DNA of 64,000 bases from an uncultured Legionellales bacterium (GCA_945957175.1 CAMFJL010000005.1:1-64000); one strand, 5' to 3'. Positions 25,264 to 33,824 are shown, numbered from the stretch's first letter. Numbers and translations: made by a program. The notes: a model not told the origin generated them from the sequence alone.

Positions 25264-26694
25264 ATGGCAGCAAGTAGCTCAAGCGTAGCAGACATTACCC
25301 AACATCAAATGACAGCTGGGGCCTCAGACAATCGTAACCGTTGGGGAGATCAAACAAAATGGCTTGCGTGGCAACATGCTAGAATGCTTGAAGTTGCCCA
25401 AATATGTGATTTGGATAATTACAAAGTTATTTTTTATCAAGTTGCACAGAAACGAGCTGAACTTGCAAAAGCATCAGGTCATGGTCTATCAAAAGGCCAG
25501 TCTTTCTATGAATATAGTCACTGTGATTTTTTTGGGCGGATTCGAACTAAAGAATATAAATATGCTTATAGAGAAGCTCGTTTTAATTGTGCCTTGATAA
25601 GTCGAGAAAGCTTTACATCCGATACTGAAGCAAAACAATCATGGCCAATGCAAGCGCCTCATGTTATAGCCTATTGCTCTCGACCTGAGATGGGCTTTAA
25701 TGAAAATGGTGAAAAACAAATCATGTCACCGTATGGTGACCAATATGTATCTCCTTACGGAGATGGCTGGAAGGAATCCATGCGCTTAGCCCTTATTAGT
25801 CGTAGGCAAGAAAAAAAACCATCGGGTGAGCTTATCACAGAAATTGTGATAGAATTCGCAGAATATTACGATGAAACCGCACGCCAGCAGTGGACTACAG
25901 CCAATTTACTTTACAACAATGTGCTTAGAACGTGTAATACCTATGATTTTCTAAAAGAGCTTGGAAAATTAATGCATTATGAATCGCATCTGATGCGAAC
26001 TTATCGAGGTACAGAATCTATTTTACAGGTCATTATGGGTGGTATAGCTTATAAAAAAGGCTATTTGTTGGGTGATTTTAGAGAATTACCTATTGGATGG
26101 AACATTATGGCTTTACTGACAGATGATGTGGAATTCTATGCTGAGTGGTTTGTTGCAGAAGTTTTTAGCTCAATTAAAAAAACTTTACCTATGTCTTTGA
26201 CAAAAAAACAAAAAGAAAATGATAAAATAGATTATTTTTATCAAATAAAAAATTTAGTATTATTGAATTTTTCCAAAAGCGAAACCGGACTATTTGGCAA
26301 AAAATATCCAGATAATATAGCGCAAATGGCGATAATGAATGATCCCATAGAAGTAGGAAAGTTTTTTCAAGCCATAATTGCGAAAGAAAAGCATGGCTAT
26401 CATATGGATCGTACTCATCAAGCCTATAGAATACTTGCATCACTCGTAGATAACTCAACGTACGCAGTTTATACACGTTTAGAAACATGGATCCGTAAGA
26501 ATCCAGAACCTGAATCAGTTAGCTTTTTAGGTAGTTTATTTGGAGAAGGATCAAGAGCAACCACGGCTTCTTCTTCAAGCGCTCGCTCTTCAGCTACTGC
26601 GAGTGCCTTTTCAAGTGCTAGCTCTTCAGCTGCTGCGAGTTCTTCTTCAAGTGCTAGCTCTTCAACCGAACAAACGCATCAATATACGTCTTGA
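25264..26694 (+). CDS. Effector-like protein with Ser/Ala repeat tail, unknown family
   Basis: The 476-residue protein is of no family I can name. It has no signal peptide. RNRWGDQTKW lies near residue 24-33, followed by a Tyr/Phe-rich folded region. The duplicated SPYGD unit is at about 155-167. The segment H238-YESHLMRTYRGTESI-L254 followed by a helix and KKG recalls, from memory, a helix-YRGxxSI-helix pattern in some secreted effector-like proteins. From about residue 430 the tail is Ser/Ala low complexity from 36-base DNA repeats. It begins the island beside tRNA-Lys. A host-directed role is a guess from composition and location. Confidence 0.7.
   Translation: MAASSSSVADITQHQMTAGASDNRNRWGDQTKWLAWQHARMLEVAQICDLDNYKVIFYQVAQKRAELAKASGHGLSKGQSFYEYSHCDFFGRIRTKEYKYAYREARFNCALISRESFTSDTEAKQSWPMQAPHVIAYCSRPEMGFNENGEKQIMSPYGDQYVSPYGDGWKESMRLALISRRQEKKPSGELITEIVIEFAEYYDETARQQWTTANLLYNNVLRTCNTYDFLKELGKLMHYESHLMRTYRGTESILQVIMGGIAYKKGYLLGDFRELPIGWNIMALLTDDVEFYAEWFVAEVFSSIKKTLPMSLTKKQKENDKIDYFYQIKNLVLLNFSKSETGLFGKKYPDNIAQMAIMNDPIEVGKFFQAIIAKEKHGYHMDRTHQAYRILASLVDNSTYAVYTRLETWIRKNPEPESVSFLGSLFGEGSRATTASSSSARSSATASAFSSASSSAAASSSSSASSSTEQTHQYTS
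26563..26670 (+). repeat. 36-base tandem repeat encoding a Ser/Ala tail
   Basis: TCAAG(C/T)GCT(C/A)GCTCTTCAGC recurs at 26575, 26611 and 26647, a period of exactly 36 bases (12 codons), about three units. It encodes the Ser/Ala-rich C-terminal tail of the preceding gene. Such in-frame repeats can change in copy number between strains without a frameshift. Confidence 0.8.
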
Positions 26695-26843
26695 TTTTTG
26701 ACGCGTTATTGCGAGTCTTATGCAATCGCTAGTGATATAGTGAAAAATACTCGATTTATTCAATGGGGGTTATTCTGGGGGTAAGTGATCTTTCACATGA
26801 TCATAATATACCGTCATTTACGGTACCTTTTGATAAATAGTGA

Positions 26844-27113
26844 CGGTCTAAAACGATATCCAGACTACCCCAAAGTCCATTAACAACTCCATCCATCAGC
26901 GATAGCCTTAGTTCATTAAAAGAGGATATAGCTCAAGTTATACCTCTGTCTAGAATCATACAATCGTGTTTATTATTTTTCATGAGTGGCATTGGGTTTC
27001 TCAATATCAATTTTAGCCTTGCCAAGTTAAACCAGTATGAAGATATCCCAGTTTTGCTAATCCCTCCTTCAGGCGCTCCTCCCAGACCTTTCACACCCGT
27101 ACCAAAGCGTTAA
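26844..27113 (+). pseudogene. Open frame without a start, possible gene remnant
   Basis: A stop at 26841 is followed by 90 open codons to TAA at 27111, but the first ATG is halfway (26981). The translation looks protein-like: TTPSISDSLSSLKEDIAQVI, then a hydrophobic stretch CLLFFMSGIGFLN, then YEDIPVLLIPPSGAPPRPF. The region upstream (26695-26843) has no gene. I read it as the 3' part of a decayed gene; it may instead be chance open DNA. I do not recognise a family. Confidence 0.3.
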
Positions 27114-27132
27114 TCTGTAACAGCCCACACGG

Positions 27133-27411
27133 TTGACGCTAGTTGACAAAATGTCTCTGTTCGACTTCATGAATGAGCTTATTGAAGATTATGAACGAAA
27201 TCGGTTGTTCATTGAGGTTCTGTCTGTTGCTATTGAACGTTGGGGAGACCAAGCAAAAGAGTTTTCAGAATTTAATAAAAATATATCTAATAGCAATGAT
27301 GGCGAGGCACTTTATATTAAAAAGCGTTATCCCAATTTCAAGATGGTGCCCAAAATCGGTCACTCTCGACACTGTGCGGTGATTATTACACGGCTTTATG
27401 TTACCCTATGA
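27133..27411 (+). pseudogene. Short protein or remnant related to the island's first effector-like gene
   Basis: The 92-residue reading frame encodes MSLFDFMNELIEDYERNR, then ERWGDQAKEFSEF. The RWGDQ(A/T)K segment also occurs near the N-terminus of the 476-residue protein upstream (RNRWGDQTKW), and the DNA (CGTTGGGGAGA.CAA) is also similar. After that the match fades. It has no good ribosome-binding sequence. A truncated duplicate of the upstream gene is the simplest reading, but a genuine short gene cannot be excluded. Confidence 0.35.
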
Positions 27412-27445
27412 GCTGAATAACAATAACATGTGAAAGGTCATGCTT

Positions 27446-29461
27446 ATGTTTAAAAAAAGTCGTTCCCTAAAAAAGTCAAAAAGTTTAAAACGTGGTAAAA
27501 AAAGCTCGCGAAACGGGTTAGTACAGCAAACGTCTATGAGTTCTTCTGCGCTGCCTCTGCCTCTGTCTCTGTCTTTGTCAGTCGATGAGACAGTGCCCTC
27601 GGCATTGCCTTTTTCGCCACGTCAGGTGGGCAACGAAGAGCATCCATTCGTAGAAAATCAATTGACGATACTCATTCCATCCGCTCTCGTGTCTTCTTCA
27701 ACAGACACTGCACCTTCAGTCGCAGTAGTGGACCATCCACAGATGGACGCTACACTTTCAAGTTCTTTACCTATGTCCTCATCAGCAACGAGTTCATTTT
27801 TTACCTCAGCTAATCTTTCTTCCATGCCTACTGTGTCACCGAGGATATCTCAATCATCCTCAAGCTCACCTTTACCCGTGAAAGAAATTCGAGCAATACG
27901 AACGGTTCAGGAGAACATACGGCGCATTCAAGCTGCAAAAACCTTAGACACATGTCAGTTTCTGCATGGGCTTCAAGCAATGCCTGCAAACCCGCTTGAT
28001 GAACATGCAACATGGACGACAGGGTTTCTAAGAGCGCCACAGCTATTTGTAAGTAATTACCGCGAATGTCGTAAACTGGCGGAGCAATATTACTTTTTTA
28101 GCTCCGAATTTAAAGAAAAAAACTTTCATCTTTACATCGCTCGATTCTATCGCTGGCGTGCGGCAAGAGAAATATCTGTTGCTACATTAGACAGATCAGT
28201 GGCTATTCTTGATCTTATTAACTGCTTTCGCCAGATTTTAATAGGTATCACTGATATTGCGCAACGTGCACAAGCTATGAAGGAGCTAAGCCAGTTAACA
28301 AAAGAGTGGATCAGTGGCATGGGTGAGCAGGGTTGCTATACGTCGCCTTTTATTAAAAAATTTATTGGAAATAGTATGCCAACTGTTGTATCTGCGATTT
28401 CTTCTATTAATGGAGTACAACTTAATCGCATTTATTCTCAACTTGACAGAAGCAATGTACGTATAGATGAGCAACAAGTAACAAGTGTAAAGTGGACTGA
28501 AATTGAAAGTAAAATATCTGGAACAAGTGATTATAAAATTGATTCAAAAGAATTAATTAAATTTAATAAAAACTTCATGGTGCCAGCTAAAAATCTGTTT
28601 AAAGATTTTCCACGTATTAAAAATAAAATTTTAATCAAAATTATTATTGAAAAAATTAATGAAAGACTTGTTGAAATAGAAGAAATAATGAAGATAAAGC
28701 CAGAGTCTGATATACTTCGAAGGAATTATATTTATATTGATGCAATGAAAAAATTCATGCAATATTTTTCAAAAAAAGGATTGCATAAAAATTCTATTGA
28801 TAATGTTTATATCTTAAGATCCTATTATAATGTGCTTAGCGATATCATTGCTCGAAGACCCACCATTCGTCGTTCTATCATTATGGATTTATTTGATGAC
28901 GGTGCAGACAATGCATCTATTGTGAAAAAATTATGCGAGGAAGATTATAGTTTTACCGATTTAGCGACTCATTTGGACTTAGATACCAGCACACCTATCA
29001 GGGACACAAATCCTTTATTCCGTACGGCATTACCGTTATCGAGCACCCACACACTACCTTCAGAAGGGGGCTCTACAAGGTTGCTGGCTCAACAAACTAC
29101 AGCCGCGCCTATATCAAATACCTCAGATAAATATGGCGTGACTCCGGTACTGTGTACGAAAGATAATATGACGTCCAATGATCATAGCGCCCATGATTTC
29201 ACAGAGGATGAAAGCTGTGAGCATGATTTCGAGGGACATGAGGAAAGCAATTTCAAAAAATTGGTCATAGCGACAGAAACAGATGCATTATTTGGTACGA
29301 GTGTTCCTTTGTTTTCATCCGTTGCCTCGCGATCAAGTCAATTAGATGCTGGGCAAACTAACAGTAATACTGCGACTACATCTGAATCTAGCCATGTAAG
29401 TGAAGTGGATGCCGATGAACCGTCACGGTCGTCTTCAAGTCATTCGCATCAGTTAGGTTAA
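27446..29461 (+). CDS. Large Ser-rich protein with basic N-terminus, unknown family
   Basis: The 671-residue protein matches no family I know. I use the ATG at 27446, with AAAGG eight bases upstream, rather than the ATG two codons earlier. The N-terminus is strongly basic (MFKKSRSLKKSKSLKRGKK), followed by a Ser/Pro/Leu low-complexity stretch (about 28-150), a helical core (about 150-500, with SLTK-like and EIEEIMKIK helices) and a Ser/Thr-rich acidic tail (about 510-671) with poly-Ser and His near the end. No signal peptide. Its plan (basic start, Ser-rich linkers, helical core) parallels the gene at 5.8 kb, though I see no clear alignment. Confidence 0.7.
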   Translation: MFKKSRSLKKSKSLKRGKKSSRNGLVQQTSMSSSALPLPLSLSLSVDETVPSALPFSPRQVGNEEHPFVENQLTILIPSALVSSSTDTAPSVAVVDHPQMDATLSSSLPMSSSATSSFFTSANLSSMPTVSPRISQSSSSSPLPVKEIRAIRTVQENIRRIQAAKTLDTCQFLHGLQAMPANPLDEHATWTTGFLRAPQLFVSNYRECRKLAEQYYFFSSEFKEKNFHLYIARFYRWRAAREISVATLDRSVAILDLINCFRQILIGITDIAQRAQAMKELSQLTKEWISGMGEQGCYTSPFIKKFIGNSMPTVVSAISSINGVQLNRIYSQLDRSNVRIDEQQVTSVKWTEIESKISGTSDYKIDSKELIKFNKNFMVPAKNLFKDFPRIKNKILIKIIIEKINERLVEIEEIMKIKPESDILRRNYIYIDAMKKFMQYFSKKGLHKNSIDNVYILRSYYNVLSDIIARRPTIRRSIIMDLFDDGADNASIVKKLCEEDYSFTDLATHLDLDTSTPIRDTNPLFRTALPLSSTHTLPSEGGSTRLLAQQTTAAPISNTSDKYGVTPVLCTKDNMTSNDHSAHDFTEDESCEHDFEGHEESNFKKLVIATETDALFGTSVPLFSSVASRSSQLDAGQTNSNTATTSESSHVSEVDADEPSRSSSSHSHQLG

Positions 29462-29549
29462 GCCGTTGTGTTGTGTAAAGACGTTGAAATCCATTGTATC
29501 TCTATACTATCACCTTGATAACAGCTGCAAAATGACAATTTTAACGTTA

Positions 29550-29578
29550 TTGCAATTAGAACAAGAAGCTGTTATGCT
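29550..29578 (+). promoter_or_regulatory. Sigma-70 promoter of the 148-residue protein gene
   Basis: TTGCAA (29550-29555) and TATGCT (29573-29578) are spaced by exactly 17 bases, 38 bases before the start codon. The promoter is flanked by inverted AACAGCT (29520-29526) and AGCTGTT (29567-29573), which could be an operator. Confidence 0.55.
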
Positions 29579-29616
29579 GATGCCGTCGAGATGTTGTCTA
29601 TTAAGGAGGGCAGGTC

Positions 29617-30063
29617 ATGCCGAGTTTCTTCAAAGAGCTAAGCAAATTAGCAGGTAAGACAAAATGTGCATTAGAATCCAGATTATCAGTGCCTAGACAA
29701 CCTGAAAAAGCACTCGATTGGTTTAATGAGCGCTATTACCCAGGCACGAGATTGTACGTGCAATTACTCTGGGCTTATGCGACGCAATATCCCGAGGATA
29801 ATCTGACGACAAAAATCGCAGATCACAAGTTTAAAGAAACGATCAAACGATTGGCGGGGTCTTCTGCATTTAAACCCTATAGGGAATCATATGACACTGA
29901 ACAGGTGCAATTGATTTTAAAAGCTACGCGAACATATGACGAAGCATCACTTAAACAAATCTTATCATGGGACAAGGCATCCCCTGATGCAGCGGTAGAG
30001 CAGGTTTTATTTGATTTAGGCCAAGAGCCTGCAGGGGGTCGTACTAGTAAATTTGGTGCATAG
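29617..30063 (+). CDS. Small soluble protein of unknown function
   Basis: The 148-residue protein is unrecognised. It has a strong AAGGAGGG ribosome-binding sequence seven bases before the ATG, which supports a real gene, as do its own promoter and a terminator-like hairpin after it. It begins MPSFFKELSKLAGKTK, a short amphipathic segment, and continues with mixed alpha-helical sequence, including EKALDWFNERYYPGTRLYV and LKQILSWDKASPDAAVEQVL (given here in part as QILSWDKASPD). No signal peptide or membrane helix. Its place between a Ser-rich gene and an ankyrin gene suggests a shared accessory role, nothing more specific. Confidence 0.7.
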   Translation: MPSFFKELSKLAGKTKCALESRLSVPRQPEKALDWFNERYYPGTRLYVQLLWAYATQYPEDNLTTKIADHKFKETIKRLAGSSAFKPYRESYDTEQVQLILKATRTYDEASLKQILSWDKASPDAAVEQVLFDLGQEPAGGRTSKFGA

Positions 30064-30088
30064 TTAGGTTCCCAGTTCTGTTTATCGT

Positions 30089-30115
30089 ACCTCTTTATAT
30101 TAAGAGGTTGTTTGC
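30089..30115 (+). terminator. Terminator-like hairpin after the 148-residue gene
   Basis: ACCTCTT-TATATT-AAGAGGT is a 7-bp stem with a six-base loop 25 bases after the stop codon, followed by TGTTTGC. The U tract is short, so strength is doubtful. Confidence 0.45.
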
Positions 30116-30243
30116 ATAGACACCCACAAAGCGGTCTCTTTTTATTTACATCGTCAAGAAAAAAACGCATCTATCTCAAAAATCTTTCCATCATGATATT
30201 TTTGCATCTTATGTTGATACAACAACATTTGTGTGTTATATTT

Positions 30244-30280
30244 GCCCATTCGTTAATGGGCCGCGTGCTTCTCTTGCACG
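30244..30280 (+). promoter_or_regulatory. Two adjacent hairpins upstream of the ankyrin gene
   Basis: GCCCATT-CGTT-AATGGGC (30244-30261) and CGTGC-TTCTCTT-GCACG (30264-30280) are two perfect inverted repeats separated by two bases. TATAAA follows at about 30290 as a possible -10. The pair may be operators upstream of the promoter or structured leader RNA if transcription starts earlier. They begin 70 bases before the start codon. Confidence 0.45.
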
Positions 30281-30313
30281 TGTCTGTTTATATAAAATCC
30301 AACATTAGGTCTT

Positions 30314-31855
30314 ATGATGCCAGACAAAAAAACTGCAGCTAAATTTAAAGTAAAAAATCCGCCAATAGATCAGCTGGCCAAACTTCATGTATTCGTCAGA
30401 GAACTTCCTGCAGCCATCATAGTATACGGATATGGATCAGCGGGAATTCAAGCGGAATTTGATCAGATTTTTGCATTGTCAAGAGAAGCGATTGTCGCAT
30501 TTGTTGATGCAGAGGGTAACTCTATACTGCATTGGGCTGTGCGCACGGGTAATGCCGAGTTAGTTCAACGTGTATGTACTGAGTATAGCGAACTTATTGA
30601 TCAAACAAATCAAAAGCAAGGGACGCCTTTGCATCTAGCCATTGATACGCATGCATTAGCTATCAGTCGAATGCTTATTCACGATTTTCATGCGAACCTG
30701 TTTATCTTAAATAAGGATTGGCTAACACCTTTAGCAAGGGCAAAACAAAACGTTGATATATTATTAAAAACGACCATCGAAGCTGATTTTTTAGAAGCCG
30801 GCTTACAACGCATGGATGCGAAAGCAATTTTACATCTTATGTGTCAGCTTTCCTTGACAGAACAAGATGTGATAGGGAGTATTGTTCCAGTGACCACTTT
30901 GATGCAACTTCGTTATCAAGGTAAAGCAATGACGCAGAGTGAGCTGAAAAGTATCATGGCCCCTAAGTCTAGTACTATGTTTAATTCAGATGTCACGGAT
31001 ATGTATACGAGCTTTGCCGAGGAGATTAGAGAAACATCTAACAGCGTATTGCGGCTAGCACCAAATAAGTCAGCACCGACGATGACCTCAAAAATACTCA
31101 GCGTATTAGTGCAAGGTGTTAATCATAATGCATGGCAGCTATCAAGTCTTGATCTTGCAATGAATCTGTTTGTGTTATTACCCTTATTACCAAAAACACA
31201 GCTTCATTTGTTCTTAAAACAGATGGAAAATCGCATTGGTATAGAGGAGCTAAATCCGCATACATATCAATTAGATTTTAATGTGTATATGAGTTTTTTA
31301 AAAGAAGTCATTTTATTATTGAAAACGAAAGCGTTGTATTCACATTATGTTCGAGATGATAATTTGCATGACCGCAGATTAAATATCTTCAAAAAAATGG
31401 CAACAGATTCACAGATGCCGTATGCATCCATACAAGCTATCCGTTCAGAGGATAAAGATCTTATCGGTGAAACTCATGCGTTTGCTAAGCTTGCTTTACG
31501 CGATGCTGAAAGCTGGATGGAGGCAGAGTTATCAAGAAGATATGCTACTTATATTGCACAATGTGTCAGCGAACAACAACAAGTGCAACGAGATGCTGTG
31601 GCTCAATATTTTGCGCCAGAGGCCGCAATGAATAGTCAGTTACCTTCCGACTCAGCTAGTATGCTACTTGTGGAACCAACCTCGTCCCAAAGTGTTCCAT
31701 CCTCAAGCACAGATGCTACATCGGTTCCCTCTCCGGCGTCACCACCATTGAGTCAAACATGGTGCAGCATGTATCAGAACGATGTTACACCAAGTCCGAT
31801 GGTACCCATAACCTCCAAAAGTCATTCCGGCTGTATGACGCCAAGCGGTAAATAA
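30314..31855 (+). CDS. Ankyrin-repeat protein
   Basis: The 513-residue protein contains ankyrin repeats near the N-terminus: EGNSILHWAVRTGNAELVQ (about residues 67-85), GTPLHLAIDTHALAISRMLI (about 103-122) and a partial third with DWLTPLARAKQN. The rest is helical and unrecognised, and the final 90 residues are Ser/Pro/Thr rich. No signal peptide. ATGs at 30314 and 30317 are both usable, with AGG upstream; the second has better spacing. Ankyrin proteins in host-associated bacteria are often injected effectors (known for Legionella and Coxiella Ank proteins); that role here is inferred. Independently transcribed, judged by the hairpins upstream. Confidence 0.8.
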   Translation: MMPDKKTAAKFKVKNPPIDQLAKLHVFVRELPAAIIVYGYGSAGIQAEFDQIFALSREAIVAFVDAEGNSILHWAVRTGNAELVQRVCTEYSELIDQTNQKQGTPLHLAIDTHALAISRMLIHDFHANLFILNKDWLTPLARAKQNVDILLKTTIEADFLEAGLQRMDAKAILHLMCQLSLTEQDVIGSIVPVTTLMQLRYQGKAMTQSELKSIMAPKSSTMFNSDVTDMYTSFAEEIRETSNSVLRLAPNKSAPTMTSKILSVLVQGVNHNAWQLSSLDLAMNLFVLLPLLPKTQLHLFLKQMENRIGIEELNPHTYQLDFNVYMSFLKEVILLLKTKALYSHYVRDDNLHDRRLNIFKKMATDSQMPYASIQAIRSEDKDLIGETHAFAKLALRDAESWMEAELSRRYATYIAQCVSEQQQVQRDAVAQYFAPEAAMNSQLPSDSASMLLVEPTSSQSVPSSSTDATSVPSPASPPLSQTWCSMYQNDVTPSPMVPITSKSHSGCMTPSGK

Positions 31856-31885
31856 TCTCTAATTAATTTCAAAATGCCATGTTTG

Positions 31886-31960
31886 TCATCGTTGGTGATG
31901 GTATGATGCCCCCTCATCCGCCGCTTTGCCGTCCTTCTTCTGCAGGCGGCGAAGGGCGCG
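31886..31960 (+). repeat. Dispersed palindromic element, copy 6
   Basis: A GTCATCGTTGGTGATGG dyad is followed by CCCCTCATCCGCCGC and a GCAGGCGGCGAAGGG region, in the same order and orientation as copy 2. It closes the island on the right, after the ankyrin gene, so elements of this family lie near but outside several gene blocks. Confidence 0.6.
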
Positions 31961-32225
31961 CGTGTACTTCAATTCGCTGATGTTGACAAAATGGCACAAT
32001 GTGAGTATTATTTGACCATATTGCAACACGAGATAAGTGCCTAGCAAGCTTCTTAGCATCTTTCACCCGCACGCTGCCTGTATTTGAAAAGCGTGGAGCG
32101 ACATGGTACATTTCTTGCAATACTATCCAATTCTCACTTAGCCTTTAATAAAAGCGATCATCGTGAGTTAAACAATGGTGATAGCTTGCATTAGCACGGA
32201 TCAACGCTAAACGGAAGGATTTAAT
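31961..32225 (+). other. Intergenic region before the MFS exporter gene
   Basis: No supported gene is seen. A minus-strand open frame of 68 codons runs through it and into the repeat, but it ends inside the repeat and has no clear start signal. AAGGA immediately precedes the MFS start at 32226. The promoter of that gene must lie here, but no strong -35/-10 pair stands out. Confidence 0.4.
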
Positions 32226-33824
32226 ATGTCTGATGAAAAAATCATGATGGAAGGGCAGCAGCAATCGTCGATGCTAGAAGTATTAACGCATGAAAAAGCA
32301 AGCCCAATAGTATCAACAAAAACCCAGAAAGTATGGTTGGTGTTTGCCATTGCGCTGATGGCTTTGATGATCAATGTTGATTATACCGCGGTAAACTTAT
32401 CATTGATAACGATCGCCAATCATTTACAATCGAATCTTGATACTATTCAATGGGCTTTAAGCGGCTATATGCTCGCATGGGCTGCTATCATTGTGCCAGC
32501 CGGGAATAAGATAGACGCGTTTGGGCAAAAAAGAATGTGTTTAATTGGCATTTGTCTCTTTTTACTAGGTTCCCTATTGGCTGGATTAAGCAATAGTGCT
32601 TGGCTATTTATTACCTCACGCGTTATTCAAGGCATTTCTGGTGCTATCTATGTTCCTACCTTATATGCCTTGATATTTAGCCATTTTTCTAAACATCGAC
32701 TTGGCTTAGTGATGGGGCTATTGAGTGTGGGCGTTGGTTTTGGGATGGCTATAGGTCCTACATTGGGCGGCGTTATTTTACATTCGCTTGGATGGCGTTG
32801 GATCTTCTTTATCAATATACCGATTGCTTTACTTGCGCTGATGATTATTAGGCAATTTGCTAAGTCGGACGCAATATGCGCAGAAACTCAAAAAACGGAT
32901 GGTGTTGGCGCTGCTATTTTAGCAATATGCTTAGTGCTATTTATGTATTCGCTAAGTGAAATGAATGCTTGGGGTCTATTGTCTATGAAATTTATCATGG
33001 CCATGTTGATTTCTGCCATATTATTCATTTCATTCATTCTATGGCAAAATCATAGCGATAGAAAACCCAATCTTCCTTTTAGCTTGTTTAGAAATAGAGC
33101 CTATTCTACCGTGGTTTTTGCTTTTTTTATAGAGCAATATGCATTTGCAACAACGATGATACTTATTGCACTCTTTCTACAAAAAGTACTGGGTATCGGC
33201 GTACTCAAAGCAAGCCTCATGTTTCTTGCGTTAAATTTATTATTCGGTGCAATCTCGCCTTTTGGCGGTGCTATTGTTGATAAAATAGGTCTTAAGTGGC
33301 CGGCTTTTTTGGGTTTATTACTCTTTACCTTTGGACTTGTGTGTTTTTCAAAACTGACACCCGAGGCGTCCTCGAGTCTTATATATTTTAGTCTAGCCAT
33401 GATTGGACTTGGTATGGGTACTGCTTTCTCATCGTTAAATTCGGGTATGATTAAAACGATTGATGCTAAAGATTCGGGTATTGCTTCCAGTGTTTTTTTA
33501 TTAATAGCGCTTCTTGGCAATGTGTGTGGGCTGGTTATCAGTACGCTCATTTATGAAACTGCTGCAGCAAGTGCTTTAATACAGTCGTTACAAGGGAAAA
33601 TTCAGCTTTCTTTATCACAAATAGCTGAATTAAAAGATATGGTTCATTATCTGGGCAATCCGACGTATTATCTTGCCGACTTTTCAACATCGCAGCAGCA
33701 GCAAGTTTTATTGTATATACCAGATAGCTTGAATGCAGGTATTATGCAAGCATTACTTGTCGTCATCATCGGTACCTTGATCGCAAGTGCTGCAGTTTTC
33801 TGCTTCAGCAAAAATGAAAAATAG
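32226..33824 (+). CDS. MFS transporter, DHA2 (14-helix) drug exporter type
   Basis: The 532-residue inner-membrane protein has about 14 hydrophobic helices, as in the EmrB/QacA-type DHA2 group. Motif A-like GNKIDAFGQKR follows helix 2, MINVDYTAVNLSL is the DHA2 motif in helix 1, and GVGFGMAIGPTLGG is the antiporter motif C. A cytoplasmic start of about 38 residues precedes helix 1. AAGGA lies seven bases before the ATG. It probably exports toxic compounds by proton exchange; substrates unknown. A large hairpin follows the gene. Confidence 0.88.
   Translation: MSDEKIMMEGQQQSSMLEVLTHEKASPIVSTKTQKVWLVFAIALMALMINVDYTAVNLSLITIANHLQSNLDTIQWALSGYMLAWAAIIVPAGNKIDAFGQKRMCLIGICLFLLGSLLAGLSNSAWLFITSRVIQGISGAIYVPTLYALIFSHFSKHRLGLVMGLLSVGVGFGMAIGPTLGGVILHSLGWRWIFFINIPIALLALMIIRQFAKSDAICAETQKTDGVGAAILAICLVLFMYSLSEMNAWGLLSMKFIMAMLISAILFISFILWQNHSDRKPNLPFSLFRNRAYSTVVFAFFIEQYAFATTMILIALFLQKVLGIGVLKASLMFLALNLLFGAISPFGGAIVDKIGLKWPAFLGLLLFTFGLVCFSKLTPEASSSLIYFSLAMIGLGMGTAFSSLNSGMIKTIDAKDSGIASSVFLLIALLGNVCGLVISTLIYETAAASALIQSLQGKIQLSLSQIAELKDMVHYLGNPTYYLADFSTSQQQQVLLYIPDSLNAGIMQALLVVIIGTLIASAAVFCFSKNEK

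Noticed and set aside
29466-29657. Open frame of 63 codons after the long Ser-rich gene
   Set aside because: It covers the promoter and ribosome-binding sequence of the gene at 29617 in another frame, which is far better supported.
30112-30342. Open frame of 76 codons before the ankyrin gene
   Set aside because: It spans both hairpins and the likely promoter and overlaps the ankyrin start in another frame.
31914-32120. Minus-strand open frame of 68 codons
   Set aside because: Its last 15 or so codons are the dispersed repeat, and it has no start signal. A few residues look protein-like, so a decayed fragment is not excluded.
24726-32225. Search for a second copy of the tRNA-Lys 3' end as an attachment site
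   Set aside because: No stretch matching GGTTCGAATCCC or the CCA end was seen near the right border of the island, and no integrase gene is present.
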